Positions 24,951-35,174 of a stretch of DNA of 64,000 nucleotides are shown in pieces (positions within the stretch are counted from its first letter, which is position 1; each line of letters begins with the position of its first letter). Made by a program: the position numbers and the translations under genes. This stretch comes from Cryptomeria japonica (taxonomy: Eukaryota > Streptophyta > Pinopsida > Cupressales > Cupressaceae): positions 106,405,796 to 106,469,795 of the forward strand of contig NC_081415.1 of the NCBI RefSeq assembly GCF_030272615.1, written 5' to 3'. The notes beneath the pieces were generated by a model. The model saw nothing but the letters and a program-made list of their open reading frames with translations, did no database searches and was not told the DNA's origin.

Positions 24951-24959
24951 ATGCTTATG

Positions 24960-26200
24960 TCAAAAAAAAAAGAAATGACAAACTTGAAGCTAAGAGCTGG
25001 CAAAGTAAAAATATTTATAGGTAGTGAATTTTACCCAATATGTGAATGGTGTATTAGCAATATAAATTTATAATTAACTTTGTAGTAATGTATTTGATAT
25101 ATAAGGTGAGATGGATATAGGAAAGAGAATAGTACATGGGTAGCTAAGATCATCTTAAATTCATCAATTTCTTTTATTGTCACGACTTCAAATAGAAAAA
25201 AAATATAAATAAAAAGATGATTTTAAACAATATTCATTTCAACATATATATTACTCATTTCCCAAATGATATATATTGAATAATATCTTCATACTTATAG
25301 ACATTCATTACAATAAGAATAAATGAACTCATAATACATGTATAAGAGTGATTAATGGGTGAAATTACATTAAAAAAAAGTAAGGAGGATAAGCAAACTG
25401 TATCCTCCCCGAGTGTCATGTCAATTTCTCGTAATTGGAGGTAAGACTACACGATGAAATTGTTAAAATAAATACTAGTAGTTGGAGAGCTAAGGCGTAA
25501 GAGATTTTAAGGTATCGATTGCCATTATTATTCCATCTACTATGACTCTTAGTCAAGGCAGAAGCCACTATATTCATGTGAATGCAACGCCCATCCATAC
25601 TGGAAAATAAATTAAACCTGCAAAAGAAGTAAGGACGACGAGAGGGGCACATTCATTCATTAAAAGCGACGACAGAAGCTTGAAATGAAGGACATTAAGA
25701 CATTGACTGGGAAACAATTCTTTAATGAGAAGGATGGCGTGAGTGATGGATATTTTACGCTAGCGAATAGCATTTGCTTGAAAGTTTCAAAAAGAGCGTA
25801 TGCAAAATAACTCATCCAGGACGTATCTTGGAATGGTCAACTACATTGTTTTGCTGGAAAGTTCGAGAGCTTTCAGAAGAACCCATATTTTGGGGATAGC
25901 CGGTGCACATGCCATGTGGGGGGAAGATGAGGGAAGCTATGTGAAAGCTTCTAAAAGTGTCTGCAAAAAGAAAGTCCACCTTCTTTTCAGCCTGGAAGGA
26001 GAAATGTTGTTGTTCTGTGCCAATTGTATTTGCTTGAAAGTTAGGGGATCCTTCCCAACGAATCTGTGAGATCAATCCCTGAAAACATTGCCACTCCCTA
26101 AGCCCACGTTAAAATAGATCAGATTGTAGCGACAACTTTTTAAAAAAAATATATACCCAACTGGAACAGGTGGTGAGGGCACAGGCGAAGGTTCAGGAAT
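24960..26200. other. Low-gene stretch next to a PPR scrap
   Basis: AT-rich to 25400. From 25400 to 26160 base composition is closer to coding sequence and minus-strand frames occur (25416-25652, 25812-26075), but none shows a domain. They may be more of the decayed PPR gene whose recognisable part is at 26207-26420. Confidence 0.35.
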
Positions 26201-26206
26201 TTGGCT

Positions 26207-26420
26207 TTACCTGAGCCATCGCATTCTCTTGGAAGTTGCTAAAGCCCTTTCATCAGATCGGCCGCAATCTGCATATTTTGCAATTATTGAATCCAAAGAG
26301 ATGGCGTCTCTCTGGGGCATTCTGTCAAATGCTTCAGGTACGTTGCCCATGATTCCATTGTTTTCCTGCAAGCATAACAGATCAATTATAATGTCTGGCA
26401 AATTTCTCTCCACGATTTTA
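26207..26420 (-). pseudogene. Pentatricopeptide repeat (PPR) protein fragment
   Basis: The minus-strand frame reads GNVPEAFDRMPQRDAISLDS then IIAKYADCGRSDE, the consensus of a plant PLS-type PPR repeat (GxVxxAxxVFDxMPxRDxVSWNxMIxGYAxxGxxxEAL). About 1.5 repeats are present. The following helix is shifted (RALATSKRM, where EALxxFxxM is usual), and no start codon, targeting peptide or further repeats are found, so it is a scrap of a nuclear gene for an organelle RNA-binding protein. Likely from a duplicated or retroposed copy. Confidence 0.7.
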
Positions 26421-26429
26421 TTCTAATGC

Positions 26430-27210
26430 CGTCCATACCCTATTCAAATTGATTTCATTTTGGTATATTTTCTTTAACATCTCCCTTTTCGGGATATACT
26501 GCTGCATTTGCATGAAAGTTTCTATTTAAATTATTAACAGTATTAATATTCTATTGGTAGTTTCTAAACATGTTAAATATTTAAACATTAAGATCGTTTA
26601 GAAAAAAAAAAAATAGAAACTTGCACTTCTAGATGACAATTTAAGAAACATCTTGTCAGAATAGAAATGTAGTTGATCCATTGATATTTTCTTATTTTAA
26701 TTTTAAACTCAATCTTCAAGCTTAAAGAATTGTTTCTTAGTCAGAATAGAAATGAAGGACATTAAGACATTGACTAAAAAACAATTCTTTTATAAAGTAT
26801 AAAATGTCATTAATATCCATTTCTTACTTCAACTTAAAATCAAGGTGTATTCTGCAACTCATGATGAAGATGTTTTGCAAAGGTGGTCTTGGATGTTCTT
26901 TTACTACTATCCCTCTTTTCTCTAAACAATTTGGGTAATAAACGGAATTGAATTGGTGGAAGTGGAATTTTGATATTAACTTATTGTTATCTCTCCATGA
27001 TTATATTAGGCAGATAGTATTTAATTTAAACTAAAGTTGTTTATTGATTTTGTAAATTATCAATTTAGTCAGTAGGTATCATGTTTAATTATAAGAAAAG
27101 CGTTGTGTTGATTACTTGTTTTATCTCATATTGAGACGAATGACTTGAAAGGTTGAGAAGTGGGTGGGGATAATCTAGTTTCCTTAAATTTATTTAAACT
27201 ATAAAAGGAT
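26430..27210. other. AT-rich stretch, nothing recognised
   Basis: A segment near 26745-26785 (AATGAAGGACATTAAGACATTGACT) repeats sequence at 25685-25705, so part of this stretch is a local duplication. Confidence 0.4.
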
Positions 27211-27214
27211 AATG

Positions 27215-28240
27215 TCATGCCTAGTCAGAGTCAAATAAAGCAGACCTCCAATTATAGATTTGTATCTTGTAGGATTTATCTGTGCAGAGACATCTTTTCT
27301 TGTCAATTTCTCACTTGTAACCATAGGAGTACTTACCAGTTTAGAATCTCCCTTACCAAATTTCTTCAACAATTCATTAGCATATTTATTTTGACAGATG
27401 AAAATACCTTTGTCAGTCTAAGTAATCTGTAAACCTAAGAATTTTTTTATCTCACCAATCATAGACATCTCAAATTATTTCTCCATATTCTTAGAAAATT
27501 CTATCCATAACTTATCTTCACCTCCAAAAATAATGTCATCAATAAATACTTCAAAAATCAGTATATCATCATCAGTCATTTATAATATAAATTACTGTCA
27601 GCACTGCCCTTAGTAAAACTAAGCTTCAAAAGATATTTATCCAACCCTGCATACCAAGCTCTAGGTGCTTATTTCAATCCATATAAAGCTTTCCTTAACC
27701 TGAAAACCATATTTGTATCATCTGATAGTGAAAAACCATCAGAATGGTCAATATAAACTTCCTCATCAAGATCCCCATTCAAAAATGCACATTTAACATC
27801 CATATGATAAACCTTGTAGTTTTTATAAGCAACATAGGCAAGAAATAATCTTACAACTTCAATCCTAGCTACAGGTGAAAAAGTCTCTCCATAATCAATT
27901 CCTTCCTTCGGAGAATATCGTTTACAAACCAATCTATCCTTATTCCTTATAACTTGACCATCCTCATTCAATTTATTTCTAAAAAAACCATTTAGTTCCA
28001 ATAACATTTTTATTTTTAGGTCGAGGAACCGAGGTTCGTGTGTTATTTTTCTCAATCTGATCTAATTCTTCTTCCATAGATTTTAACCAATATTCATCTT
28101 TACATGCCTCAATTACTAATACTAGTTCAACTTGTGAAATTAAACATACCTCATTAGTTGTCAGTCTTCTTTTTGTCATCCCTACATTGCTCTTATCCCC
28201 AATGATCTGATCTTCTGAATGATTCAATATCACATACCTA
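27215..28240 (-). mobile_element. Ty1/copia reverse transcriptase remnant
   Basis: Minus strand, in order: WLKSMEEELDQIEKN (28100), IGTKWFF then RNKLNEDGQV (27960-28000, joined across a frameshift), RLVCKRYSPKEGIDYGETFS, PVARIEVVRLFLAY, VYHMDVKCAFLNGDLDEEVY, LRKALYGLK (27670), then past stops FIDDIIFGG (27540, the YVDD catalytic box with the first two positions changed), FLGLQIT, ICQNKYANELLKKF, and YKSIIGGLLYLTLTRHDI (27220). This is the RVT_2 domain of copia pol. Gag, protease, integrase, RNase H and LTRs are not seen. Confidence 0.9.
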
Positions 28241-28269
28241 GGAGTCTTCTGATAAAGTGTTGCTTATTC

Positions 28270-28960
28270 AAATAGTGTTCTATTTAGATTGCACTCTGTG
28301 TAGTGATTTCATCAAAAAAAGTGAAAGAAATCATTATAAGGAAAACAAAGAAATAATTTCCAAAGAAGATGCCAAAATGGAAGGAGGGAAAGAGAACCAT
28401 TAATAGAAATGATCAAGTAATTATGTAGTGGAGATGTTACTTGCAACTTGTAGAGGAGGAGCCAAGGTTGGAGACTTTACTTGTGGAAGTAGAGAAGGGC
28501 AAGAATAGGAGCTTCGATGTGGGGAAAATAAACCCCAAAATACCATCGAGAAAATGAAATTTAGGGCACATCAATGATCTTTAATTGATGTGAGTGAAAG
28601 ATAATACGTGGCCTTCGCCAAATATAGATAGGCTTACTAATAAATTGGCTTCCATTGATATTGTTAATTTTAACATGGTGAGCAACCCCATATGACTTAA
28701 TAGTTTGATTCAAGTGTATTTTTTAATTTGTAAGTATGGGTGAAATCCTTTTCATATATATTAAGTGATACTTTAAAAAGTGTAATTTTTGACCCTTGGC
28801 CAAATTACGGATTGTGGAGCGTGTGTTATTATTACCCAAAAGCCAAAATAATCTTTATAAGCATTTAAGTTGTTTAAGGAGACAACCAAAAAATCATTTA
28901 ATTCTGATGTACCATTTAGGATTTGTAGGTGAGCGAAGTTAGCTATAATGACATAATATT
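28270..28960. repeat. 3'-flank relic of a copy C-like gene
   Basis: Similar along its length to 34420-34960, the downstream flank of copy C: CATCAAAAAAAGTGAAAG, TTTCCAAAGAAGATGCC, GAGCCAAGGTTGGAGACTTTAC, then TTTGACCCTTGGCCAAATTACG. No gene body follows at the expected place; see 29660-29900. Confidence 0.65.
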
Positions 28961-28964
28961 TTAT

Positions 28965-29650
28965 TAAAAAGGTTGTGAATTTCATTAAATTTTTAAAATT
29001 GAAAAAAATAAATTAATAGTTTCAATTAAGAATTTATTTTTATACATTTTAATATTATCTTAAAGTAGATGGTCCCATGAATTTTGTAGTGTATTTTAAG
29101 TTTAACCTCTAAAATTAACATGTTCTCATGAATTTTGTTATTTAGGATATTCAATTCAATGGAGTAATCACTATAAAATAATAAAAAAGTAATTGGTAAA
29201 AATTAAAAAACTTAAGATGATTGACAAGTGGTAGAAAAAAAAAGAGTGTAAGTTAAGATGATTGACAAGTGGTAGAAAAAAAAAGTCTAAGTTGGTGGGA
29301 TAATTTATAGCTCCCTACTTTTTCCACCTCCTCAAATTTACAGTCCTAAAAAGTAGGGGCTAATATTTCTTATGGAAAGATTCCAATTAGTCCTTAATAA
29401 TTTTTATGTTTTTCCTTCATGAGACCTCCTCTCTACCCTTGAGACCCCAAGAAAAATATTTCCTTTCTAATTTAAAATATTATCATAAATATTTGTACAA
29501 TTATTTTTATTTATTAATATTATTATCATCTATATTTAATCAAATGAAATATATATAGAAAATATTAATTTTCATTTTCAATCAACCACCATAATAATTT
29601 AGATGAAGGAATGATCTTATAAGTTCTAAAAGTAAAGATGGCTTATTATT
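28965..29650. other. AT-rich stretch where a gene body would be expected
   Basis: Lies between a 3'-flank relic and a promoter relic of the storage-protein family but shows none of its exons. A 37-bp direct repeat (TTAAGATGATTGACAAGTGG with the following A run) occurs at about 29212-29248 and 29253-29289. Confidence 0.5.
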
Positions 29651-29659
29651 CTTAATTAG

Positions 29660-29900
29660 GCAAACCTTATCTCTTTCTAAACTATTTAAGATTGCAATTG
29701 GTGAGCTCCAGTGATGCGGAGAAACGTGGGTGTGAATCCGTGATCATACGAAGCAGTTCTATTAAATATATTCAATTGGCATTCATTATGTTTGTTAATT
29801 GCACTATTTGATACATAAGATATTAATAGAGTGCAATATTAAAATCTTCATTGATGTGAAAGACAAATGATTACACGATGAAGAAATTTTTTGAATCGAA
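29660..29900 (-). promoter_or_regulatory. Promoter relic of a copy C-like gene
   Basis: Matches 36895-37060, the upstream region of copy C: TCTTAATTAGGCAAACCTTA, ATTGCAATTGGTG, CCAGTGATGCGGAGAAACG, GTGAATCCGTGATC, then CATTCATTATGTTTGTTAAT. The TATA box and coding exons are absent. Confidence 0.65.
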
Positions 29901-29940
29901 CTTATTCGTAGGTAATTGCATAAAAAGTGAATGTGATTAG

Positions 29941-30357
29941 GGGAAAGGACCCAGTAGTTGTGCACCCTAACTTCGTGTTTCTCAAAATCCTATGTGGAAA
30001 TTTCAAATCATTTTGATTTTTTTACTACAGCTTACTTGGCAAGTCCCCTGCTTATAACTAAGGTTTCAGGGCCACATCAGCATGCTTTTTGCCAAGGTGT
30101 CCAAAACAGCCCAAAAAAAAAGTGAGACCAATAGGTGTGCAAAAAGGCCCCAATACTTGTGCAGCTGATGTGGCATCACATGATTGGTTGCTTTTCACAA
30201 TAAATGGTATATTTCATTCAATTATTGGTACTTATCATAAGACTATTGGTGCAATGTTATACAAAGGCTGGACATTAAATCAACAAGTATTGGGGTATTA
30301 AATCAACAACTTCTATCACAAGAATTGGAACGTGCTCAACTATTGGGTCCTTTTCCC
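29941..30357. mobile_element. Non-autonomous inverted-repeat element (MITE), 417 bp
   Basis: Ends GGGAAAGGACCCAGTAGTTG and CAACTATTGGGTCCTTTTCCC are near-perfect inverted repeats of about 25 bp (29941-29965 and 30333-30357). No transposase; the 70-codon frame inside is incidental. A clear target duplication was not found (left flank ..GATTAG, right flank TACAA..), so the superfamily is left open. Confidence 0.75.
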
Positions 30358-30359
30358 TA

Positions 30360-31130
30360 CAAACTACTCTTGATGGATTATTGAAAAGTAGATCTGACCT
30401 TTCGAATGAAATAAACCATACATGTAGTCACATTGTCATGTATAAACTGTACGTGCAGTCTAGTGTCTAAACCATCAATTTTTTTTCACAAATAACTTGC
30501 ATTATTTTTCCATAACAAGTGGTTTTTTTTTTTATCTTTTTACCTTTAATTAGTTAAGATGTCTATTAAAAAGAATATATGGAGAATTTAATTTTATATT
30601 CTAAATTTATTTATAATTAAATATTTTTTAAAATTCTTTATTTATTTCTATTATGTTTCTTAAAGGCTACTAGCTTACAATTCATTCATAAAATACCACT
30701 TGAATTACTAATAATCTAAGTAAAATTTCAATTATTTTTCAATCACATACCTTAACTTCTTTATTTCTATTTAGTAGTGCTCTTTAAATTTCCAAACTTC
30801 TCTTCTTTCTTGTCTCAGCTAGATTTGGTCAAGCCTATCCAAAGATATTTTTGTTTTCAAGCAGTAAATAGGCATAAATTGCATAAATCAGATTATCAAA
30901 GAGTGAATCACAACTCTAAAATTCAATTATTACTCCTAAATAACAATGAAATAAAGATAATTATCAATTGAATTGAAATGATCTATCTAAGACTCCCTCA
31001 ATTGACATAGCAAGGCTTCCATTTCTCTTCTCCATTGTTGTTAATGTAGGTGGCTCTCAGGGATTGCACTGATTTCGTGCATAAGATAAGCAACAATTTT
31101 GAAGACTGCGATTCTAGATTGAATTGAGAA
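30360..31130. other. AT-rich stretch, nothing recognised
   Basis: No supported gene or repeat. Confidence 0.4.
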
Positions 31131-31184
31131 AAGATGTTGAGTTTATAGATTTTCAACACAAAGGGAGAGAGAAATAGAACTCAA

Positions 31185-31415
31185 GTGTTGATTGTTAGAT
31201 AACTGAAATTGGTTGATCAGTGAACTCAATTGATTGATTTGTTAACTCATTTGATTGAGTAGTCAACTAGATAGATTGAAGAGTGAACTCCATTGATTGA
31301 TCAGTGGACTGAATAGATGGATTAGTTGATTGGATTGATTGACTAGAAGACTGAATTGATTTTGAGTTAAAAAGGATGATTGATGAGTTAACTGAGTTAA
31401 CTGATTTGATCAAGC
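31185..31415. repeat. Degenerate short tandem repeat (TTGATTGA/GAACTCA type)
   Basis: At least seven imperfect units of about 25-30 bp built on TTGATTGATCAGTGAACTCAA, changing gradually along the array. Confidence 0.6.
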
Positions 31416-31429
31416 AGTTCTAATTTTAA

Positions 31430-31980
31430 CATGTGTTGTAGGAATTTGAAATTGAATTTCATTTTCATTTTTAATTTGGATTTGAATTTTGTCATTCGAA
31501 TGCCGAAATGCACATGAAATTAACTGAAATTCAGATTTGGGGAAATGTGAATTTGGAAATATAAAATTAGATGAAATGACACGAAATTCGAATTTGGGAG
31601 AAATGAAATGAAATTAGATAGAATTAATTGGAATTATAATTTGAGGATTTGGAGGAATAAGTTACTTAATTTAAATAATTTAAATAAAATTATTTAAACT
31701 TAGAAAATTGAGTTAATTAAATAATAAAGATTATTTAATGAAGGAATAAATCATAACTAATTAAATAATTGATATTTAATTAATAATTGAGATAAGGTTA
31801 GATGATTAAAATGATTTGAGAAAAGAAATAGAATAATTAAAAGTGTTGAAGGGTGATGATCAGAAGAAATAGTTAATTTAATCAAATAATTAAATAATTA
31901 CTTAATTAAATAGACGAATAATTAGTGTAGAATTAATGAGACATTTTTAGGTGTCTACGATTTTTACCATATTTCTTCTT
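31430..31980. other. AT-rich stretch with GAAATT/AATTAAAT motifs, nothing recognised
   Basis: Ends with TTTTTAGGTGTCTACG, a phrase that could belong to an LTR end, but no partner was found. Confidence 0.35.
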
Positions 31981-31984
31981 TTAG

Positions 31985-32240
31985 ATTAATCCCTTCAAAA
32001 TAAAAATCACATATTTTTTTCTTCTAGTTAGAAAAGACTATGATCTTGGTCTTTCTATTGTTAACTTATATACATCTCTTAACAAAATTTGTAAGACATT
32101 AAAGTGCTCATGTAGCTCTTAAATGAATCCGCAATCAAAATGAGATCATCGATATAGGAAAGAAGCCTCACAACATACTCTTCCACAAAAACACCATTTT
32201 CTCCTTACATGTTTAAGTGTTCAAGTGCCTAGTTTGGCCA
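31985..32240 (-). mobile_element. LINE reverse transcriptase scrap around the catalytic box
   Basis: The minus strand reads LLSYIDDLILIADSFKSYMS, the YADDhhLhA catalytic box of non-LTR RT (A changed to I), then past a stop LTIERPRS and SFLTRRKKYVIFILKG, like the L-V-N...KTKxMIFxKRKK...FxFxG segment. Only this part is recognisable. Confidence 0.65.
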
Positions 32241-32496
32241 GTTCTTATTTTTGCCAAGGACAAATTGGATGCAGAAAGTTTTCAAGTGCCTAGTTTGCCC
32301 AGTTCTTGTTTTTGGTAACTCTTTTTGTTGGCCGAGGGTGCCTGATAAACCCTCTATCTATGTTTGCTAATTTAGTTCGAGTGTTTTGGTCAACCTTCTT
32401 TGTAATGATTTCGAAGCTAGAATAGATGCGTCTGACACATACAGGATAAAAACTTTCTTTATCAATTGCCAAGGCCAAGTGAAGATTTTGTTGGCA

Positions 32497-33630
32497 CCCT
32501 CGATTGTTGTGCTCTTCCTATTGTCGTCCGATGTCAGAAAGCTACTACACTCGACCTACCACCCCCTATGATAATGTTAAATAAGTTATTTTAATTTTTT
32601 ATTTATTATATTTTAACTTTTTTTTAACTCACATTAGTAATATCTATATAAAATATTAGTAACTTTTTTTACAATAAGATCTATATTAAATATATAAATT
32701 TTAGTAATATTTTTTAAATCTTTTTAAATTTATATAAGTAAATAATAGTTTATTTTTATAAATATATTTATTTTTAAATTATCTATTTAATTTTTTCATA
32801 ATAATTTGTATGTTTAATCTTTTAAAAAAATGTTTTAATTTATTTTAAGAGTCGTTATATTATATTATAACATAAGTTATAATATTTATCCAAAAAAATG
32901 TTATATAGATGAATTACACAAGTAAAAAAAATTATATGTTAAAATCATTTAGTTATATATATTGTGTATGTTATAATATAATAATTATTAAAATAATAGA
33001 GAAGAATTTTTTTATTTTTATGTATCACTAAATTATGTTGAGTTATATATTATGGTTATGTATTATGTATGTTAAATCACCTAGTTATATATTATGTAAT
33101 TTAATTTGTTTTATTAGTTATATATATTTTTATTTTTTTATTTGTTATACAAAAGTTACTTTTATCAATTTTTTTTTTACATACATAATATATAACTAAG
33201 TGATTGTAACACAATTTGTTTTTAGATATATGTTAAAATCACTTAGTTATATATTATGTATGCTATAGTATAATGACTATTAAAATAAATAATAACAATT
33301 TTAAAAAAATTATACAATTTATTATTTAAAAATTTAATATATAATTCAAAAATAACTATATTTATAAAAACAAACTATTATTTATTTATATATATACAAA
33401 TTCTAAAAATAATATTATTTAAATTTTTATATAATATATATCTTAAAATCACTTAATTATATATTATAATATAATTATTATTAAAATAAATAAAAAATTT
33501 AAACTCATATCTTATTGTTAATTATTTTTACTAAATCTAACATTATCCTAGGGGGCGGTAGGGGGAGTGCAGACAGTACTGCAGGCGCTTCTGACAGCAT
33601 ACGACAGCAGGAAGAGCACGATAGCCAGTG
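32497..33630. repeat. Large inverted repeat around an AT-rich core
   Basis: Left arm about 32497-32580 (GTTGTGCTCTTCCTATTGTC, CCACCCCCTATGATAATGTTA) is the reverse complement, with mismatches, of 33540-33628 (TAACATTATCCTAGGGGGCGG ... GACAGCAGGAAGAGCACGAT). The core of about 1 kb is very AT-rich and contains repeated CACTTAGTTATATATTATG units at about 32945, 33065, 33235, 33445 and inverted at 33185. No coding frame. It may be a non-autonomous DNA element or a foldback structure; no target duplication was found. Confidence 0.6.
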
Positions 33631-33776
33631 ACGATTATGTCACTCTCTTATCCTTTAACTATGCAATTGCTCCTTCCTTTTCATGGCAGCAGGGGGTAGT
33701 CAGCACAACAGTCGAGGTAACACAGAGCATTTCATTTCCCGAGTGAGTTTGAGTGGATGGTGATGGCTTGGAGGAT

Positions 33777-33810
33777 GGGGATGGGGATGGGGATGGCATG
33801 GGGATGGGAA
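33777..33810 (+). other. G-rich motif with quadruplex potential
   Basis: Four GGGG runs (33777, 33783, 33789, 33800) separated by short AT and ATGGCAT spacers, followed by GGG runs to 33835. It fits the G3+N1-7 quadruplex pattern and is striking in an AT-rich window. The 100-codon frame on the opposite strand is only its complement. Confidence 0.6.
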
Positions 33811-33929
33811 GGCATGGCATGGGCGGGTCGTTTTGTCCGCTGCGTAGCCATTGTCGTTGTGGATAAGGGATGTTCCATCGTAATGAGTTTGCTATTGTAG
33901 ATACCTCTGTGATATATATCACCAAGCCC

Positions 33930-34045
33930 ACTCTATATCGAGATACAATTGAATAGACCAATCTTTTGAGTGCACAGAGTACCTATTCAACGTGTCTCTG
34001 CAACCTTATCCCTAAATATGCTATCTTCATTTCCATGTGTGTTGA
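33930..34045 (+). promoter_or_regulatory. Upstream-region relic of the storage-protein family
   Basis: Matches 62850-62945 upstream of copy D: ATTGAATAGACC, TTTTGAGTGCACAGAGT, CAACGTGTCTCTGCAACCTT, TATCCCTAAATATGC, and CATTTCCATGTG in the place of the G-box (lost here). No exon follows. Confidence 0.55.
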
Positions 34046-34419
34046 TGTTTTGTAATCTATAGTCGCAATTCGACTTATGATATAATTCTGATATGGTTAT
34101 AAAATATCATAATGTTGTTATATCTGAAACCTCACATTTGTATTTTGATGATGTCTCTATTGTTATATTTGTACATTTGTAATGTCATAGTGTTACAATT
34201 GTTACATTTGTAATTTGATTTGTCTATGTTTCATTCATATATTTGTAATATCACAATGATGCATATCTTATTATTATTTCTAAATTTATTGCATCTAAAA
34301 TAATAAAACATATTTCAACATGCAAATTAAATTCCTCCAAAAATGATTTCACTCTAAATTATATTTTTTACAAGATAGGAATGTACACTCTAAATTATAA
34401 TAGTTTGCACTTTCTAATG

Positions 34420-34960
34420 ATTTCATCAAAAAAATGTAAAAAAAAACATTAGAAAGAAACCTTCAACAACATACACAGAAATGATTTTCAAAGAAGACAC
34501 CATAATGCAACGAGGAAAGAGAGTTGTTGACAACAATACCCAACGAATCATGGAGCGAAAATGTTCCCTATAGCATGCAGAGCCGAGGTCATAGACTTTA
34601 CCAACAAGAACAGAGGAGGGTGGGCACAAGAGTTTTGCTGTGGTGAAAATAATCCCCCCAAAAAAATCATTTATAAAATGAAATTTAGAGTACAAATATG
34701 ACTTAACAATTTGATATAGGTGTATTTTTTTTTAATTTGTAATTGAGTAAATTATTATTTTTCATTGGTTGATTAAGTGAACCTGTATTGACACAAAATT
34801 TGTCATGTACTAAACAACGCTTTGAAAAGATTACTTTTTGACCCTTTGTTGCATTACAAATTGCAAAGTGTGTATTGCTACTACCTAGATGCCAAAGCAA
34901 CTCATATAAATAATTATAGGAGCATAAAGATACAACCAAACAAATTATTTTATTATTTAA
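34420..34960. repeat. 3' flank of copy C, repeated at 28270-28960
   Basis: Lies 215 bp beyond the copy C stop. Sequence similarity with 28270-28960 extends through its length. Minus-strand frames in it (34426-34695, 34703-34939) are not conserved and are not taken as genes. Confidence 0.55.
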
Positions 34961-35034
34961 ATTTAATTTAATGTTATCCTCTTCCAGCTCAAAATTTAAA
35001 ACCGATCACATTTTACAGGGTTAGTATTACACCA

Positions 35035-35150
35035 AGTTATTTTAATATATCAAACTGCGATTTATTTAGATTAAGCAAATATACATAGTAGTAAGACTGA
35101 TTCTGAAGCTGAAGCAGCAGCTTAAAGCGCACACATACGCAGATACATAG
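35035..35150 (+). repeat. SINE-like repeat at the 3' end of copy C (diverged)
   Basis: Contains TTATTTTAATATATCAAAC, AATATACATAGTAGTAAG, GATTCTGAAGCTGAAGCAGC and CACACATACGCAGATACATAG in the family order. Relative to gene C it sits in the same place and orientation as the copies after genes A and B, so it was probably there before the family duplicated. Confidence 0.5.
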
Positions 35151-35174
35151 CTACCATACAACTTTATATTCCAT

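Noticed and set aside
25800-26075. Overlapping frames on both strands near 25.9 kb
   Set aside because: Neither has a domain, a promoter or a repeat partner; kept only as possible PPR debris.
33659-33961. 100-codon minus-strand Pro/Ser-rich frame
   Set aside because: Complement of the G-rich block; no start context or homologue recognised.
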